A stretch of DNA of 64,000 nucleotides, taken from contig JANPYM010000005.1 in assembly GCA_025890175.1 (NCBI GenBank), positions 525,779 through 589,778 on the forward strand, written 5' to 3'. This stretch comes from Ciborinia camelliae (Eukaryota > Ascomycota > Leotiomycetes > Helotiales > Sclerotiniaceae). Shown here one piece after another: positions 11,262 through 21,801 of this stretch. The position numbers and the translations under genes are program-made. The notes under the pieces were generated by a model. That model did no database searches and was not told the origin of the DNA. It was given only the letters and a program-made list of their open reading frames with translations. Each line of letters opens with the position of its first letter. The stretch's first letter is position 1.

Positions 11262-11888
11262 ATGTCTCACTGGCGACTTTGGGTCTACGATAGATGTGCA
11301 CCAAATCATATAACTCCCTGCAGGGCAGACTTTACAGAATATCGAGAAGTAGAGGAGGGTGAAATCGGAGAAGGCGTTATTGGCATCGGTACAGTCATAC
11401 TTGTATGCTACATTTGTAGTACCATGCCAAATGTGCTTACTCTCAAGGATGTTCATCATATACCAGATCATACCCATGCTAGATACTTCTCTGGTATGAA
11501 ATGGGAACAGACTGGGGGATATAAGAATATTGGTTGTAAGTGGGCTTACCTGTCCGATGGATACAGAAGCAGAAAGTTCTTCATGCTCAAGAAAGGAGTT
11601 ATCATCCAATCCAAAAGATTCACAAGTTTGAAGGATTTAGACCAATCTCTTAGCTATTTCAGCGAGGAGGGCAATACTGCCGATAACATTGCGAAGCTTA
11701 AAGAGGTTCCACACGAGGATCAATCTACAGCAGAGCAACCGGAAGAAACATTGGAGCATCGATCCGACGAGCAAAGCAGTGCTAATTGTGCGACACCAGA
11801 GTCCGAGAGTCCCAAAACTATTAAGAAACTCGAAGGTTACCCTGCAGTCGACACTAGTTCTAGTTCAAACCCGAATTTAGCCATTTAG
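11262..11888 (+). CDS. Copia/TNT1-94-like Pol beta-barrel domain protein (retrotransposon relic or domesticated fragment)
   Basis: Open frame of 208 residues. Residues ~1-130 match what I know of the retropepsin/beta-barrel segment of fungal Ty1-copia Pol: VYDRCAPNHITPCRADFTEY, then EGVIGIGTV, NVLTLKDVHHIPD and KFFMLKKGVIIQSKRF. In active elements the motif is D-S-G-A before the N-H-I; here it reads D-R-C-A, so the catalytic Asp-Ser-Gly is destroyed. The remaining ~75 residues are acidic and Ser/Glu-rich (ATPESESPKTIKKLEG). No integrase, reverse transcriptase or long terminal repeats are visible on either side. It is either a decayed fragment that happens to stay open, or a single-domain host gene of the type many fungi annotate as a TNT 1-94-like beta-barrel protein. 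Expression is not testable here. Confidence 0.65.
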   Translation: MSHWRLWVYDRCAPNHITPCRADFTEYREVEEGEIGEGVIGIGTVILVCYICSTMPNVLTLKDVHHIPDHTHARYFSGMKWEQTGGYKNIGCKWAYLSDGYRSRKFFMLKKGVIIQSKRFTSLKDLDQSLSYFSEEGNTADNIAKLKEVPHEDQSTAEQPEETLEHRSDEQSSANCATPESESPKTIKKLEGYPAVDTSSSSNPNLAI

Positions 11889-12619
11889 AAATCCGTGGAA
11901 CTTCATCAAAGCGAAGCTCACATCCGTAGTGTACAGAAGGAGGTTGCACAAGTTAACTAGCTCTTCATTACTCCAACCATGAACTATTGAAGTTCCCCGC
12001 ATCTTCTCTCGCGAGACGAGACTAGTTTGTTTAGCTTACGCATCTTGCAGCACTAGCTCCGCACCTGCAAAACCTTGTTGCCCTCGTTGTCAAGGACTTC
12101 AGTTATCCTTTGGCTGAGAAGATCAAGGTTACACTTACCCGCTAAGAACCAAAATATAATTAATAACCTCAAATATACGATACATCGTGATCTGTCCTTT
12201 CAACAGGCTATCTAGCAGGATTCGGGAGTATATCATGAACCAGGGGGTGCATCAGTATATGGAGATCTACTGTACATTATTTATTTTAGTTTCTTATTGA
12301 GCTACAGAGATTGAAGGCCTTTTCTTCAATCTAATAACTGGATGCTTTATATATCTACTAGTGAATTTGTGTCCCTAATTCGTCGCGTGAGAACTTCCAT
12401 TTAAATGTTTCACTGGCTTTGACTAATGTATCTTGTGTAATTCTCCTGACTCCATTTCAAATCCCTATAATCAAAAGCACACATCAACAGATTTAATGTA
12501 ATCACAGAAGAGAATATGCGTTCTATCTCTTATAGTTAAAAATACACCAGTATACGTATGCTGCCAAGTTTTGAAATCACATTCAAGCTCTACATTTATA
12601 TTGACATTGAACTACTACT

Positions 12620-13460
12620 CTTAGCTATCAGATAAAACATCTCTCTATTCTCCACAAGTTATGTAAATACTAGCCTCGATTACTATACTAATATTAGACG
12701 ACACATATTTTTTCTTTTGTAACTTTTAATTCTATTCTTCGCTAACATTAGACGGACCAAGTCTCCATTCTCTATAAACTGTCTACCTAGGTATATAATA
12801 GCCTCTATTAGTATACCATTATTAGCTGATATAGACTTAGACGACTTTTTCTTCGGCAACTTTTCGTATAGAGAGCTTTTTACTAATATTGGAGGACATA
12901 GATTTTGAAGTTCGTCATTATTTTGAAACTCTATTGCTAATGCTCGCTTAGAACAGCCGAGATAGCACTGAATCCTCCTTACATTCTAGACTTCTACTAT
13001 TGCTTTCTTTCTATTAATATTAGAAGATGGAAACTAAATTCGCTATTCATTTTTTATTTTTCCTACTATTCTTTGCTAAGATTAGACAATATAATCTTCA
13101 ATTCTTTGTGCTTTCCGGTTTCTGACATGATTCTTTACCTCGTAAAATTAGCTGATAGATTCATGCTCTGTATTCTTTTCTTCAATTTCCACTACTGCTC
13201 TTCGCTAAGGCTAGACGATATAGCCTTAGATAGTTATGAGATTCAGACTTTCATTGCTGCTTTATATCAAAATCCAGCCAGACAAGTCTAAATTCTCTAT
13301 GTTTTCAAGACTTTTATTACTATTTGTCACCAGGATCAGATGAGATAGCTTCAGATTTACATGCTCCTCAGACTTTTCTCAATGTTTCCAAGCAACATCC
13401 AATGAGATAGCCTTCAATATCAAGGCTCTGTTTGTAAGAACTCTTTGTCATATTCCAGAA
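12620..13460. repeat. Degenerate tandem array, period ~62-66 bp, about 12-13 units
   Basis: A motif like TTAGACGATATAG, or its variants (TTAGACAATATAA, CTAGACGATATAG, CAGATGAGATAG, CAATGAGATAG), recurs near 12627, 12692, 12818, 12882, 13081, 13147, 13210, 13275, 13338 and 13400. Most spacings are 62-66 bp. Between the motifs, pyrimidine-rich sequence with CAGACTTTT and GCTCTTCGCTAA recurs. On the minus strand the units can be read as short peptides such as KAISSSLSEE or EAISSD at the same period, but stops break them. Units are strongly diverged, so the array is old. Confidence 0.65.
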
Positions 13461-13634
13461 AACGCAAGCACTAACCATTCTCTCATCATTTTATCTCAGA
13501 AATTTACATACTATCGTCCCAACCCCTCAAACAATGCCGAGTATATCCCATGACAATAAAGACATTCACCTATAGACTGTGACTGGATAAGAAACTTCAT
13601 CAACAATGTCCTGATTGGTCTATCTACTTGCAGG

Positions 13635-13821
13635 CACGTGCAGTTTTAGCGCATCTTTTAGAAAATTTCTGATTATAAAAGAACCTCCGTTGACCTCACG
13701 CCTTCTCTTTCTTTTGATATCAACAACTTGTACAGCTAGGTATGTTTATTGATGCTCTTTCTAATCCTTCTAACACGTGATATCTTTGAGTTCTTTGACT
13801 AATAGTGCGTTTCTGATACAG
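13635..13821 (+). promoter_or_regulatory. Core promoter and probable 5' UTR intron of the 13849 gene
   Basis: A CACGTG box at 13635-13640 and a TATAAAAG at 13674-13681 precede the start codon. A donor GTATGT at 13740 and an acceptor ATACAG ending at 13821, with a GACTAAT branch site about 20 bases before it, outline an 82-nt leader intron. Confidence 0.45.
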
Positions 13822-13848
13822 TACTTACCTTGATTATCAACTCTCAAA

Positions 13849-14703
13849 ATGTCTAGACCATCAGAATCTCGCCCTAGAAAGCCAGAGAGAAAGATCGCTC
13901 CAGCATTTTCAGCGCCAAATATATCTCTTCCTGTACATAGCCGACATGGAACTTCTTCTTCAGTATACAATCGCCTAATGGACCCCAACTATGACCTGTG
14001 GAGTCCACAATCTTACGCGAACCACTCTCAAGCTCCTGTCCCAAGTCTTCAAGCTCCTGTCCTAAGTCTTCAAGCCCCTCCACCAAGACCACGTGTCGTC
14101 AACCCCGTTCAGCAATTTCCAGTCTTAGCCCCTGCTGTTCCCCTCACTAATATCACCTCCGAGGAGGTTGAAGAGCTTCGCGATCGACTCTTCAAACTCA
14201 CAAGTGATTACCAGCGCTTGTACGGGGTATTTATGCCCAACGGAGAAGCAAGTCTCAATGCCACTCGCTGGAATTCTATCGACATCGATCTCCCCTTCCT
14301 CATCAGTGTCCGTCAACGTGTCGTCAACCTCCGCACCGCCACACTGGAGTTCGAAAATGGTGGAATAGAGAATAATCGTGCGTTCCTTGTCTCCCAGCGA
14401 ACCTTCTTCAATAGCTTGGTGGGAGTCGTGACTTCGGCCATTGAGAGAGTGACTTGGCTGAGAAGAGAAGTGGAGGGACCTACAGGTTACGCCTACCAGT
14501 ATCGTAGCTGGTACTATCAAGTCATTGGCAACAACCCGCAGAGCACCAATACCTCTTCGGCACAGAGGGAGGAAAAAGAGATAGATAATACCAAGTTTGA
14601 TAAGCAAGCTGGAAATGATGATGATGGTCGAGTGTTGGTGTCTCCGTCGTTGGATTCGGAGGATGAGGAAGAGGAGAAACGGGAGAAACGAGTCAAAATT
14701 TAG
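13849..14703 (+). CDS. Orphan protein with disordered ends and a helical middle
   Basis: Single-exon frame of 284 residues starting at ATG 13849, with a TATA box and likely leader intron upstream. Residues 1-100 are Pro/Ser/Arg-rich and contain a short tandem repeat (QAPVPSLQAPVLSLQAPPP). Residues ~105-230 look helical (EEVEELRDRLFKLTSDYQRL, then SVRQRVVNLRTATLEFENG). The tail is acidic then basic (SEDEEEEKREKRVKI), a plausible nuclear localisation signal. I recognise no family. The opposite strand also has a long open frame but lacks these features. It lies in the accessory island next to other orphans with similar acid-plus-basic tails. Confidence 0.7.
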   Translation: MSRPSESRPRKPERKIAPAFSAPNISLPVHSRHGTSSSVYNRLMDPNYDLWSPQSYANHSQAPVPSLQAPVLSLQAPPPRPRVVNPVQQFPVLAPAVPLTNITSEEVEELRDRLFKLTSDYQRLYGVFMPNGEASLNATRWNSIDIDLPFLISVRQRVVNLRTATLEFENGGIENNRAFLVSQRTFFNSLVGVVTSAIERVTWLRREVEGPTGYAYQYRSWYYQVIGNNPQSTNTSSAQREEKEIDNTKFDKQAGNDDDGRVLVSPSLDSEDEEEEKREKRVKI

Positions 14704-15665
14704 TACTATGACTGTTTGGGTGGGTGGTAATTGGCATATACTCAGGTTCATTTTGCTGAGGGGTGGGGGTAGTAAGGGGAGCTTTTACTTTATTTGGTCG
14801 GTTCTATTTGCTTATTAGACTGTTTCCGCTGGCAACTTTCTGTAGTGTCTTTAGTCCTTAGCATTAGAGATACCCATTGGCAGCGAGAATTGCTCTAGGT
14901 GTTGGGAAAGAATCACCGACAAATGGTTCATCTGGATTTTTTATTAGAACACACATAGTCTCGCGATAATTCCAACTGCATTGATTGATTATGAAAGCTA
15001 TTGTTGCCAAGCGGCTGTTGATTTGTGCCAAATTGATGATAAAAGAAATAAATTAACATAAAAAATATGGAAACCTCTTGCTATCTCCATTCGAGATTGT
15101 TGAAGATCTCTGATCCATATGACTTGTTGAAAGTCTTCCAACAGAAGGAAACAAAGGAGAACAAGAACCAAAACAAGATTATTTTTCTGGCATTGTTGTG
15201 TCCTTCAAGGCTTGTTCAGAAAAGATCATCGCCAAAAGAAAACAAGTGCATAACATACAAAAGAAAAATCTCTGATCCATATGACTTGTTGAGAAGTCTT
15301 CCAACATAATAAGAAAAAGAAAACAGGAGATCACAAGAATCAAAACCATATAACTTTTTTGTAGCATTGGTGTGTCCTTCGCGGCTTGTTGAGAAACCGT
15401 CATCAGGATGATACTCCGAAAAGAAAACAAGTAAATGGAATTTAAAGAATGAATGATTATTGAAGGTTTTGAAGAAAAGAATATGTACTCCTCCCATAAA
15501 AAAGAAGAGCATGCTGCACGCATGTGTAGTTTCTGCAAACTTCAGCTATTCTTTACGGATGCTAAGTTCTTGCAACAATCCTCGAGTGAAACGATGAGAC
15601 CATGGGCAATTCAACGTGACTTGAGGGTTTGAAATCCCTCACGTTGGCATTCAGACATCATCTCA
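14704..15665. other. Intergenic with a two-copy direct repeat
   Basis: Convergent 3' regions of the flanking genes. The only structure seen is the 162-bp-spaced duplication listed separately. Confidence 0.5.
15106..15440. repeat. Imperfect tandem duplication of ~162 bp
   Basis: ATCTCTGATCCATATGACTT begins at 15106 and again at 15268. Both copies continue with GAAGTCTTCCAACA-like, CAAAACA/CAAAACCATA, GTGTCCTTC and GCTTGTT(C/G)AGAAA blocks and a GAAAACAAGT end. The second copy is diverged by indels. Confidence 0.75.
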
Positions 15666-17319
15666 TTATGAGACATTGAATAGATAGGCCCATGCCTGTG
15701 GGTATACATCACGAATTCGTTGAAGAATTCGATAAATCTCCACCAGATGAGGAAAATACTGCTCCTTGGTGTGAGTCTGCCTAGCATGAATGAACCAGTT
15801 GTCAATTCCTTGGCAGAAAAACTCTTCGCACACTGGGCAGATGACATCTTTTGCCAATCGAAAAGACCATCTGCCGGGCCATTGCCACAGCCTATCGTAA
15901 TAGTCCACATTTTCGAAATGGCGAAGATGAACGTGAGCCCTAAGCCTTCTAGCCTCCACTGCTTGTGTGTCAATATCCTCCGTCAATCGAATACGATAAC
16001 TGCATTCTGAACCGAGGGGGGCGTTGACTGGGCAGCTGCCGTCCCCTTTGACTTTGATGCGCAAAAACCACAATGGTACTATATCACTATCAATCCCCAA
16101 AAGTTTCCTCAGCCATTCCAATCCCCCCTCTTCGGTCCTACTATGCTGCAAGCCTAAGTGTTCGTTCAAAGCCGAAAGAGTGAAGGGTCCCATGCTACAG
16201 TCTTCAACTAAGCACCGGTACTGTAATGCTCTATCATGCTTTCTTAAATGCTCTAAAAACTTATCCTTTCTGTGGATGGGCTTATTGGTGCGGTCACAAC
16301 CATAAACTGGACAACAAACTGCGAAATTTCGAGTGTGGACATTCTCGAGGTGTCGTTGCAGCCTTGAGTGTGATATAATTAGTCATATTATTTTTGATTG
16401 AATAGGTAACCCATTCGTGGCATCATGATAAAGAGGCAGCATAGAATCCAGATGTACTGACAAGATAGGACTCACTCATATTTACGTGGAAAGGTCTTCT
16501 GACAACCTGGCCGTGTGCAAGATAGTCTATTCCGTCTAGCTTTACCCGTCGTCTGATTGCAATTTCTAGTAAGGCGGAACATTAGTGGTGTTCTAGAACA
16601 TAGGGCTTGGCTTTCTCTTACGTATCATTACTCGACGACTCTTGACTTTCAGTAGTCCCAAGTGCAGAGTTTACTTTCAGCTTCATGTATGAAGGGTCAT
16701 AATCATTACGAGGACCAACAGTAGTCGACGCCATGGGACCGCACACTGCATGGTTGTCGGGGTGATAGTTAGCAGATGACTTACTTGAGAAGAAGTGAAG
16801 ATTTTCTTCAGTTGGCTGAAGGCCAGTCGTAAGATTGCTTTTATGTGAGAGACGTTGATCCGATACCAGCACGTGATCAAGTCCCGGATTTGACATGCCA
16901 TAAAAACTCTGGGCCTCTGTTTGTGTCTTTAACGTAGGAGGGTTGTCGAGGCTCCATATTGGTATGATAGATGATCTCGATGGTTCGAGACCCTGACCAC
17001 CATTGGTTGTCCCATGCATGAGATCGCTATTGTAATCCGCAGCAGCACCAAAGTCATACGGACGTGGATCTATTCTTGGTGATTCCCATTGACGTATTGT
17101 ATCCGCTTTTGTTTGAATGATAATAGCATTATAGTCTATTGCAACACCAATGTCATACCCCTCGGTAAATTCTGTTGGTTGTGGCAATGCCAAGTGACCG
17201 AGTTGCGATCTGGTCGCCCTGAATTTAGCGTGTGTTTTTTTTTTTGCCACTTACCTGGAATGATCCAATGGATCCCAAGTAAGATGTAACCCGGCAGGGT
17301 CTTGTGTGTCGCCCTCCAT
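15666..17319 (-). CDS. C2H2 zinc-finger protein, four exons
   Basis: Model on the minus strand: 17319-17255, 17209-16622, 16565-16476, 16362-15666. The three introns (45, 56 and 113 nt) have GTAAGT, GTAAGA and GTGAGT donors and keep frame. The N-terminal ~215 residues are disordered. Splicing joins a finger half in exon 3 (CTRPGCQKTFPRKY) to its other half in exon 4 (ELQRHLENVH), a perfect C-x4-C-x12-H-x4-H. Then follow a finger CPVYGCDR...FLEHLRKH, a third CLVEDC...LNEHLGLQH and, later, CPVCEEFF...FIHARQTH. The arrangement fits a DNA-binding protein acting in the nucleus; targets are unknown. The first exon is weakest: it rests on an ATG at 17319 and a short intron containing an A11 tract. 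The zinc-finger core is firm. Confidence 0.75.
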
Positions 17320-18729
17320 TGTGGGATTATGCAGCCACAAAAAAATGAGGCGAGCAAGCGAGTTCAAGTCGGTGAAAGAAATTCTGTGCAAGAAGAGCAA
17401 ATGAGTGCCAAAACTTTGAGAAATGACAGTGGGAACAACTCAGATATCTTATAATTCTCTTCCTACAAGAAGGAAGCTAAGATGGGGCGACAATGGAGAC
17501 CAAGACCTACAAGGATGTCGGGAAGGCTGCATCGATCACGTGTATTGTAATTTTCCAAATGGGACACTTGCATACTTGTAACTTTAATGTTTTCATTTCT
17601 ACAACAATCATGACCATTCAATCATAATTGAATTAGCATAGTCCATCTATTATTATCTCTATGCTCAATACCGCATGAATGGAACTCACGGAGCCTAAAA
17701 CGTACTCTTCTATCATTGCGATACAGTTAGCTGGGGGTGTAGTGGCATACGGCCCTCCCACCCTACTTCGCAAGGCTATTGTGTTTCAATCGAAGGCCAT
17801 CAGGTGATTCTGTGGTTGTCGTGGCCAATCGATGCAGCCGCGAATAGTTTAGCCAACAATTGATCGGTGTATGAAGAAAATAAATTAAGCCTCAGCAAAA
17901 TGTTTCCTTTGGTTAAAAAGCCAATAGCTTAAAACCCTTCCATCTCTAATCATGCTATTTATATTTTAAATAGTAGTATAGTTGTTTCATGCGTAGTCTT
18001 ACTTTGACGCTATCCTATAACCTCCCGGTTCAAGTGACGAATATCCTCAACTATTATGATGTGACTTGACACCCATCTTTCCGATGAAGTCTACCATTTT
18101 ATATCTCCCACAAACGGACCGACTCAATCTTTCCTTGCTATTATCGAAGGTTTGAATGAAGGGATGCAGAATTACGAACTTCCATGGGAACCTTGCGGTT
18201 GTCCTTCCCTGGAGTCAACGTCAACATCGCTTTGGATCGCTGCTGTAAAGCTTTAAGCAGTTGTCGTTCCCTAAATTGTTTTTGGGGGGATACTTGATCG
18301 GGATTGATCATGATGATATCAAGCAGCTTTTAGATGAGCCCAGGAAGCTTAACTCTAAATCACTCATGGACTTAGCACTGTTCTACCATTGTAGATTGGT
18401 GGGTAGGAGTGGATTGTGGAGTTTTGTTGGCTATACTCAATATTCTTCAAAGAATAGTAACCATGCTTCAAAATTCAAACTTGAACACTTTAACTTGCGT
18501 CAAAAACCCTATCTCATATCTTTGAAGTGTCCAGACTCTCTGCTCCTTGTCCCAATATATCGAAATGCGGGGAGGAGATCGCGTGATCTCGAGAACAACT
18601 AAGTGAATATTATGGTATGATCTTGTACACTTTAAAAAGTCCTAGTCCGCTCAGTTTAAAGATCTCTAGAGCAATCTACCAGCAATTTTCCAGTAAGGAT
18701 CAATCAACAGTTTTTACTTAACAACTGCC
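17320..18729. other. Intergenic between divergent genes
   Basis: Promoter region for the C2H2 gene (minus) and the next orphan (plus). An open stretch at 18261-18602 lacks an early ATG and any recognisable content. Nothing else is seen. Confidence 0.5.
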
Positions 18730-20050
18730 ATGGATAACTTTCACCCATTTTTGGCCTCATATCAAGAGCTACTTGGCCAGTGGCAGAGGATACTTGATAT
18801 TTCAAAAGATATGGAGGAGAAAGCGGCTGAATCACCAGAGGTTTTGAGGATGATAGGGATTTTCAAAAACACATGCATCGAGTTTCAAAACTTTCAGGTT
18901 TGTTATTAAAATTGAATCTGGGAATGCACAATCAATAAGACGGCCGTGCTGACCGGTCCCAGGCCAAGCTGGATTATTTTAGAGCCGAGTCTTCACCTGA
19001 TGATCTCGCTAGTCACTACCGAGAATTGCGATCTGACTTTGATAAAATTCGAGCCTGTTTTGCAGCTCTTGTTCAGAGCATTCACAACTACCACAAATCT
19101 CGAGAAATGGCTGAATTAAGATTTTCTCTTCCTCAAATTGAGGTATCTCCTCCATCTGATTCTCTTGCCAATAGCAGCCATGACCAAAAATCCAACGTTT
19201 CGCAGATGGAAAGCTCTAGCATTTTGAAGAATACCCCAAAGAAGCTCATCATTGCTCTTCCCAACCTTTCAAACACCGAATCCATCTCAAGCCACGCCTC
19301 GGTCTTGAGAGAACCTATTAAGCCTCACATTGTTTCAAGACAGCCAGCCGAATTGATAGTTATTCTTAGGGTCAGTAAGGAGTATCTCAATTTGAATGCA
19401 AGACCTCCAATCAATATGGAGGAGGAGATGCGTCTTTGTTAGTATATCCTCAGCTCTATATAACATTAACTCAACTCATACTGACTGCGCACTAAAAGCT
19501 GTGTTGCGTCACAAGAAAGCCGAAGAAGATGAGGCGATGAAGCAGATAGAGGTTATGAAGCAAGCAGAGGCGATTGCAGAAGCAGCTCGAGCGGCAGCCG
19601 TTGAACAGGCAGCACTTCACCATCAAGAAGCGGCTGATCAACTTCCTTTCGACTTTGATGATCCTGCAACCTGGGAAAATTGCGATCGAGCCATTGCCAA
19701 TGATGGTATACTTCCACCAAACGCTCGAGAACCAGACATGGAGGAAGTTCGGCAAGCTCTAATTGCTGCTACTAAGCAGCTTTATCTCACTGATAAACAT
19801 TATGCTAAAGCTTCCACAATCAAGCGCAGAGTTAAGAAGCACCTTCAACTCAAGAACGATTTCTTCAATGAAAATGGTTGGCTAGAGAGAGCTGATCTGA
19901 TCATCAGGATGGCATTCCAAGATGCTTGGGTAAGTCTTCAACCAAGCACAACGGGTCGTCCGCAATACAGAAGAGGCCCTTGGACTACTGTAAACTGAAA
20001 ACTGACACCTTTGGTTGATTGAGCAGCATACTGATCTTCTGGGCTATTGA
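18730..20050 (+). CDS. Orphan helical protein, four exons
   Basis: Model: 18730-18897, 18963-19437, 19499-19929, 20027-20050, giving 365 residues with frame kept across all joints. Introns are 65, 61 and 97 nt with GTTTGT, GTTAGT and GTAAGT donors; CTGAC branch sites are visible in the first two. Residues 1-125 are helical (MDNFHPFLASYQELLGQWQR...). A Ser-rich linker follows, then an Ala/Glu-rich coiled coil (AEAIAEAARAAAVEQAALHH). The C-terminal ~110 residues are compact looking: PFDFDDPATWENCDRAIAND, then a basic helix IKRRVKKHLQLK and NENGWLERADLIIRMAFQDAW. I recognise no family. If the last intron is retained the protein ends 15 residues later at 19998 with a different tail. Confidence 0.65.
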
Positions 20051-20859
20051 TCCTCTTATAAGGGGTTAAATGGCAACTGTGGCATGGAATAACCTATGAT
20101 CTGCTTCATCCGAGGTGAGTTTCATTACGACAGTCAGGCTTTTATCATACTAATGCACCGGTAGGGATAACCAAAGTACCTGGTACATTGCTACTTTGCT
20201 TTATGGAATTAATTTATGGGAATTGGGTCGTAAAATGGCTTGTTCAATCTTAGGATCTGCGAATTGCCTCAAATAGACTATTTGAAGATAGGTATCGCAG
20301 TTGAGAAAGCTGCTCTTGCACATAGTTCTATGATAAAGCAAGAGGAATAAACTTCATCTGAATCAAAACTCTTGAGACTTATAATTCAATCTTGACATGT
20401 ATTGTTTTCTTCTTAGATGAATGTGCCAACATATCTTTGTAATTTAAACTGATTGACATTATTTGACAAGATATATTCCACTTCATAATGCTCTACCTAC
20501 TTCATACTTGTTTCAGAGTGTACAAATAAATACTGTTGAGTTTCAATTCTCAAGTACAAACATATCTTGTGGGGTCACCGGGACCCAGCAACATCTATTA
20601 TTTCTCTAACAAGATCTTCTTTCATCGTCAACACACACTTGAAAACAAAACTTTGCCAATCATCACAGAAGAATCAATTCTCTGCTTGTAGATGATATTT
20701 GTCCCAATCTCAAGTCACTATCTCTCAATTTTTACGAATTAGGTTCACATTCCTTTAGCTTATACATAGTCTCACCTTGGGTTTATTGCTAACTTCAGAA
20801 TTCCAGATATTTCCCTCCAATCAAATTACCAAACAAAACAAATAAATCGAGCCCCGAAA
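20051..20859. other. Intergenic
   Basis: AT-rich 3' and promoter DNA between two plus-strand orphans. No gene or repeat recognised. Confidence 0.5.
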
Positions 20860-21801
20860 ATGGCGAAAGAAACCCTCCTCGTAGTGTTGCGCTACAGTAA
20901 AGACAAACGCGAAATCATCGAAAATATTATAAATATGGAGAGCGTGGTGGCACGGGAAGGTATAATCAACGCCCCAGAGGTCGGAAAGCCTGGTGGAGAA
21001 GTTGCAGATGTCGGAAAAACAGTCACAGAAGCTGCGTTACAAGCTGCTTTACGTAGCCAGCGCAACTCCCAGATCAAAGAGGCCTTACTTCAAATACGCA
21101 GGGTTCTACGCCAAGTGGATTTCGAGTGGACCATTAGGGGATGTCTTTTGATTGTCAGAGATACACTCCGGTCTTTGAGAGATGAATATGACGCGGTGGA
21201 AACTTCAGGAGGAGAACGTTCCAATTTACAGTTGCAATCGTTGGTAAAAGTGCAAAGCTCTGCGGAAGAGGATAAGTCTACAGTCGCCATTTCCCAAGGC
21301 AGTCAGGAAGACTTCGAAGCTAGAATCGAGAAATTGATGGGCGAGAACAAGAAACTCAAACTCATCAATACATCATTTGAGAAGGCGAATAATGAGCTGA
21401 TATCCGACTTTGATTCTCGAGAGAATGAGCTCACGACCCTGAAGGAAGATTTGATCCACCTACAAGAGAACGAGAGCCAATTGGAGATCATCAAAGAGTG
21501 TTTGGAGTCTTCGCGCAATACTACAGACAAGGCTTTCAAGATCTTGTCTTCACTCAAGAAGAATAACGAGTTATACAAGGAGAGTGTTTCTCAATTCAAG
21601 AAAGAGCTGAAGGCATGCCGAGCAGAGAGGGAGGACATTCTCGAGGATTCGAAACTGCAAAATGAGATGTGGGAGAAGAAATATGCGTCAATGGTTGATC
21701 AGAACATAGAAATGGAGCAAAAAATGGCTGGTTTCAAAAGAAAGTTGGGTGATGTGATAGAAGATATTGACAGTGGTGACAGTCCAAACAAGAGAAGATA
21801 G
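20860..21801 (+). CDS. Orphan coiled-coil protein with basic bipartite C-terminus
   Basis: Single exon, 313 residues from ATG 20860. Residues 1-105 are helical with an Ala-rich part (KTVTEAALQAALRSQRNSQI). Residues ~150-285 form a long coiled coil (IEKLMGENKKLKLINTSFEK and EDILEDSKLQNEMWEKKYAS are typical). The end reads FKRKLGDVIEDIDSGDSPNKRR: a KRK cluster, a short acidic spacer and a terminal KRR, which looks like a bipartite nuclear localisation signal. The same layout closes the 27.2-kb orphan and occurs in the 29.7-kb one. No family is recognised. A structural or nuclear role is only inference. Confidence 0.75.
   Translation: MAKETLLVVLRYSKDKREIIENIINMESVVAREGIINAPEVGKPGGEVADVGKTVTEAALQAALRSQRNSQIKEALLQIRRVLRQVDFEWTIRGCLLIVRDTLRSLRDEYDAVETSGGERSNLQLQSLVKVQSSAEEDKSTVAISQGSQEDFEARIEKLMGENKKLKLINTSFEKANNELISDFDSRENELTTLKEDLIHLQENESQLEIIKECLESSRNTTDKAFKILSSLKKNNELYKESVSQFKKELKACRAEREDILEDSKLQNEMWEKKYASMVDQNIEMEQKMAGFKRKLGDVIEDIDSGDSPNKRR

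Larger units (their letters stand above)
11889..13848. other. AT-rich region with decayed sequence and a tandem array
   Basis: From 11889 to about 12250 there may be further decayed element sequence with no readable frame. The 12.6-13.46 kb part is the degenerate tandem array listed separately. The last ~250 bases are the promoter of the next gene. Confidence 0.5.

Noticed and set aside
13073..13291. 72-codon plus-strand frame within the tandem array
   Set aside because: Explained by the repeat periodicity; hydrophobic, low-complexity and without family signs.
12620..13460. CRISPR-like spacing of the 64-bp array
   Set aside because: Units are diverged throughout, without conserved repeats and unique spacers; the genome is eukaryotic.
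14125..14751. Long minus-strand frame opposite the 13849 gene
   Set aside because: Shadow of the plus-strand gene, which has the TATA box, leader intron and protein-like composition.
18261..18602. 113-codon open frame upstream of the 18730 gene
   Set aside because: No ATG near its beginning and no splice-linked partner; sequence unlike any protein I know.
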